A DNA stretch of 64,000 bases from Mycetocola manganoxydans (lineage in GTDB: Bacteria > Actinomycetota > Actinomycetes > Actinomycetales > Microbacteriaceae), in NCBI RefSeq assembly GCF_003667545.1, contig NZ_RCUV01000020.1, positions 1 to 64,000 on the forward strand, read 5' to 3'. A program made the translations under genes and the position numbers. Below the pieces are notes generated by a model, which did no database searches, was not told where the DNA came from, and worked only from the letters and a program-made list of their open reading frames with translations. Positions 62,357 to 64,000 of this stretch are shown here, one piece after another (position 1 is the stretch's first letter; each line of letters opens with the position of its first letter).

Positions 62357-64000
62357 ACCGCCCGCACGTCGGCGGGACTCGCCGCGAAAACAGCCGCGGG
62401 GTTGGTGTGGCTGATGTCGGGGGTACGTGCGGCTCGGAGGCCGTTGAGGATGACGATCACTTCGGCGATCTCGTGGACGAGCACGACCGCGGCAAGCCCG
62501 AGGACACCAAAGAGCGCGAGCGGCAGAAGTACGACGATGATCAGCAGCGACAGGACGATGTTCTGGTTGATGATGCGCCGGCCCCGGCGAGCGTGGTCAA
62601 ACGCGCGAGGAATGAGTCGCAGGTCGTGGCCCGTGAAGGCCACGTCGGCGGACTCGATCGCCGCATCGGAACCGGTCGCGCCCATCGCGATGCCGATGTC
62701 CGCCGCCGCCAGGGCCGGGGCATCGTTGATGCCATCGCCGATCATCGCCGCAGGCGCGACGGCCGTGAGTTCCGAGATCGCCGCGGCCTTATCCTCCGGG
62801 CGCATCTCGGCCCGCACGTCGGTGATCCCGGCCTGCGCTGCGAGAGCGTGGGCGGTGCGGACATTATCGCCGGTCAGCATGGTCACCCCGATGCCCTGAC
62901 CGGTCAGAGTGCGAACGACCTCCGGCACTTCCGGGCGCAGCTCGTCGCGCACACCGATCGCACCGACATGCTCGCCGTCGCGGTGCACAATCACCACCGT
63001 CATGCCCTGCTCTTCCAGGCTTGCGACACGATCGGCCAGGGCGCCCGGGTCAAGCCAGCGGGGACTGCCGACCGTGATCGTGATGCCATCGACGACGCCC
63101 TGGATGCCGTGCCCGGCGAGTTCGGTGACATCAGCGGCCGCGGGAGTATCGGGGGCGGCGGCAGCGATCGCGGTGGCGAGAGGATGGGTGCTGTGTTGCT
63201 CCAGCGCGGCCGCCCAGCCCAGCACCTGGTCTACGTCGGCCCCGTCGACGGTGAGCACAGCAGTGACGGTCGGCTTGTTGCGGGTGAGGGTACCGGTCTT
63301 ATCGACTGCGACGTGGCGCACGCCGCCGAAGCGTTCGAAGATTGCGCCGGACTTGATGATCACACCGAACTTGCTGGCTGCTCCGATCGCCGCGACGACG
63401 GTGATCGGGACCGAGATCGCCAGCGCGCATGGGGACGCGGCCACCAGCACCACCAATGCTCGGGTGATCCATAGCTCCGGGTCGCCGAATAGCGACCCGA
63501 TCACTGCGACGAGGGCGGCGAGGATCAGCACTCCCGGCACGAGCGGCTTCGCGATCCGATCTGCGAGCCTGGCTCGGTCGCCCTTCTCGGCCTGGGCGCG
63601 CTCGACGAGCTCCACGATCGTTGTCAGCGAGTTGTCGGTCCCGGCCGCGGTCGCCTCGACCTCCAGTGCGCCGGCGATGTTGATCGCACCAGCTGAGACC
63701 GGGTGGCCGGGCTCGACCTCGACCGGGATTGATTCACCGGTGATCGCAGACGTATCCAGGCTGCTTTGCCCGGAATGCACGACCCCGTCGGTCGCGATCC
63801 GTTCACCGGGGCGCACCAGCATCAGCTGCCCCGCTTTGAGCTCCCTCGCGGGAATCTGCGTGGCAGTCCCATCGGTCAGGACGGTTGCCGTTTCCGGCAC
63901 GAGCTTGAGCAGCGCCCGGAGACCACCGCGGGCGCGGTCCATCGCCTTGTCTTCCAGCGCTTCGGCGATTGAGTACAGGAAGGCTAGCGCGGCGGCTTCC
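62353..64000 (-). CDS. SPC-type P1B heavy-metal ATPase, N-terminus outside window
   Basis: The frame is open to the right edge; 548 residues are visible. Motifs: TGESIPVEV, SPCALAISVPI (transport motif SPC rather than CPC), DKTGTLTRNKP and GDGINDAPAL. The last helix region contains VLVHEIAEVIVILNGLR. SPC with a His-Glu in the final helix points to the P1B-4 group (Co, Ni, Fe or Zn export) rather than copper. The stop overlaps the tlpA 2 start. The metal is not settled without the missing helices. Confidence 0.88.
   Translation of the reverse strand, partial: EAAALAFLYSIAEALEDKAMDRARGGLRALLKLVPETATVLTDGTATQIPARELKAGQLMLVRPGERIATDGVVHSGQSSLDTSAITGESIPVEVEPGHPVSAGAINIAGALEVEATAAGTDNSLTTIVELVERAQAEKGDRARLADRIAKPLVPGVLILAALVAVIGSLFGDPELWITRALVVLVAASPCALAISVPITVVAAIGAASKFGVIIKSGAIFERFGGVRHVAVDKTGTLTRNKPTVTAVLTVDGADVDQVLGWAAALEQHSTHPLATAIAAAAPDTPAAADVTELAGHGIQGVVDGITITVGSPRWLDPGALADRVASLEEQGMTVVIVHRDGEHVGAIGVRDELRPEVPEVVRTLTGQGIGVTMLTGDNVRTAHALAAQAGITDVRAEMRPEDKAAAISELTAVAPAAMIGDGINDAPALAAADIGIAMGATGSDAAIESADVAFTGHDLRLIPRAFDHARRGRRIINQNIVLSLLIIVVLLPLALFGVLGLAAVVLVHEIAEVIVILNGLRAARTPDISHTNPAAVFAASPADVRAV

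Overview
The window is high-GC DNA with GAC/GCC/CTC-rich codon use, many GTG starts, leaderless-type promoters and actinobacterial families (CarD, CsoR, DUF4245, DUF6153-like, GlpX, HNH/DUF222). Together these point to an actinobacterium, most probably a member of the Microbacteriaceae. No rRNA, tRNA or CRISPR array was seen.

Bases 1 to about 33,110 look like ordinary chromosome. They hold the end of an HNH/DUF222 gene, an ABC-F protein, a guanidinium exporter behind a guanidine-III riboswitch, and carD. A xylan-oligosaccharide locus follows (GH10, GH3, two permeases, a binding lipoprotein and a divergent LacI regulator). Next come a GNAT plus LigD-type polymerase pair, ychF, rmuC, two tandem glpX paralogues facing fba, ispH, xseAB, a beta-carbonic anhydrase, fumC, an aldo/keto reductase, a prepilin peptidase, phoH, a PLP enzyme, a prenyl transferase and a hemolysin III family protein.

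At about 33,160-33,170 the 3' end of an F420-type nitroreductase gene abuts an N-terminally truncated DUF4913 gene. From there to the right edge the content changes to a mosaic metal and envelope island. Block A is DUF6153-like, M23, DsbA-like, CopD-CtaG fusion, CopC, TlpA, CtaG and CcdA, followed by a CmtR-like sensor with a cation-diffusion exporter. Block B is a second DUF6153-like plus M23 pair, Lnt and an amidase-like lipoprotein. Block C is the copper regulon csoR-copZ-copA, a third DUF6153-like gene behind its own CsoR-like box, DUF305, a second CcdA, a SHOCT protein, an F510_1955-type lipoprotein and a CPH-type CopB ATPase. Block D, on the minus strand, is an SPC-type P1B ATPase, TlpA, ResB and CcsA for cytochrome c assembly.

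The island carries many scars: two tlpA tails, an internally deleted ccdA, an ArsR tail, a possible transposase tail and the junction pseudogenes. The likely common theme is copper and other soft-metal export together with maturation of secreted thiol, haem and copper proteins. Because the ccdA inside the ResB/CcsA cluster is broken, that cluster may now depend on one of the two intact ccdA genes 9-21 kb away. The recurring DUF6153-like plus M23 pair, with altered zinc-site residues in both M23 domains, is the least explained element here.
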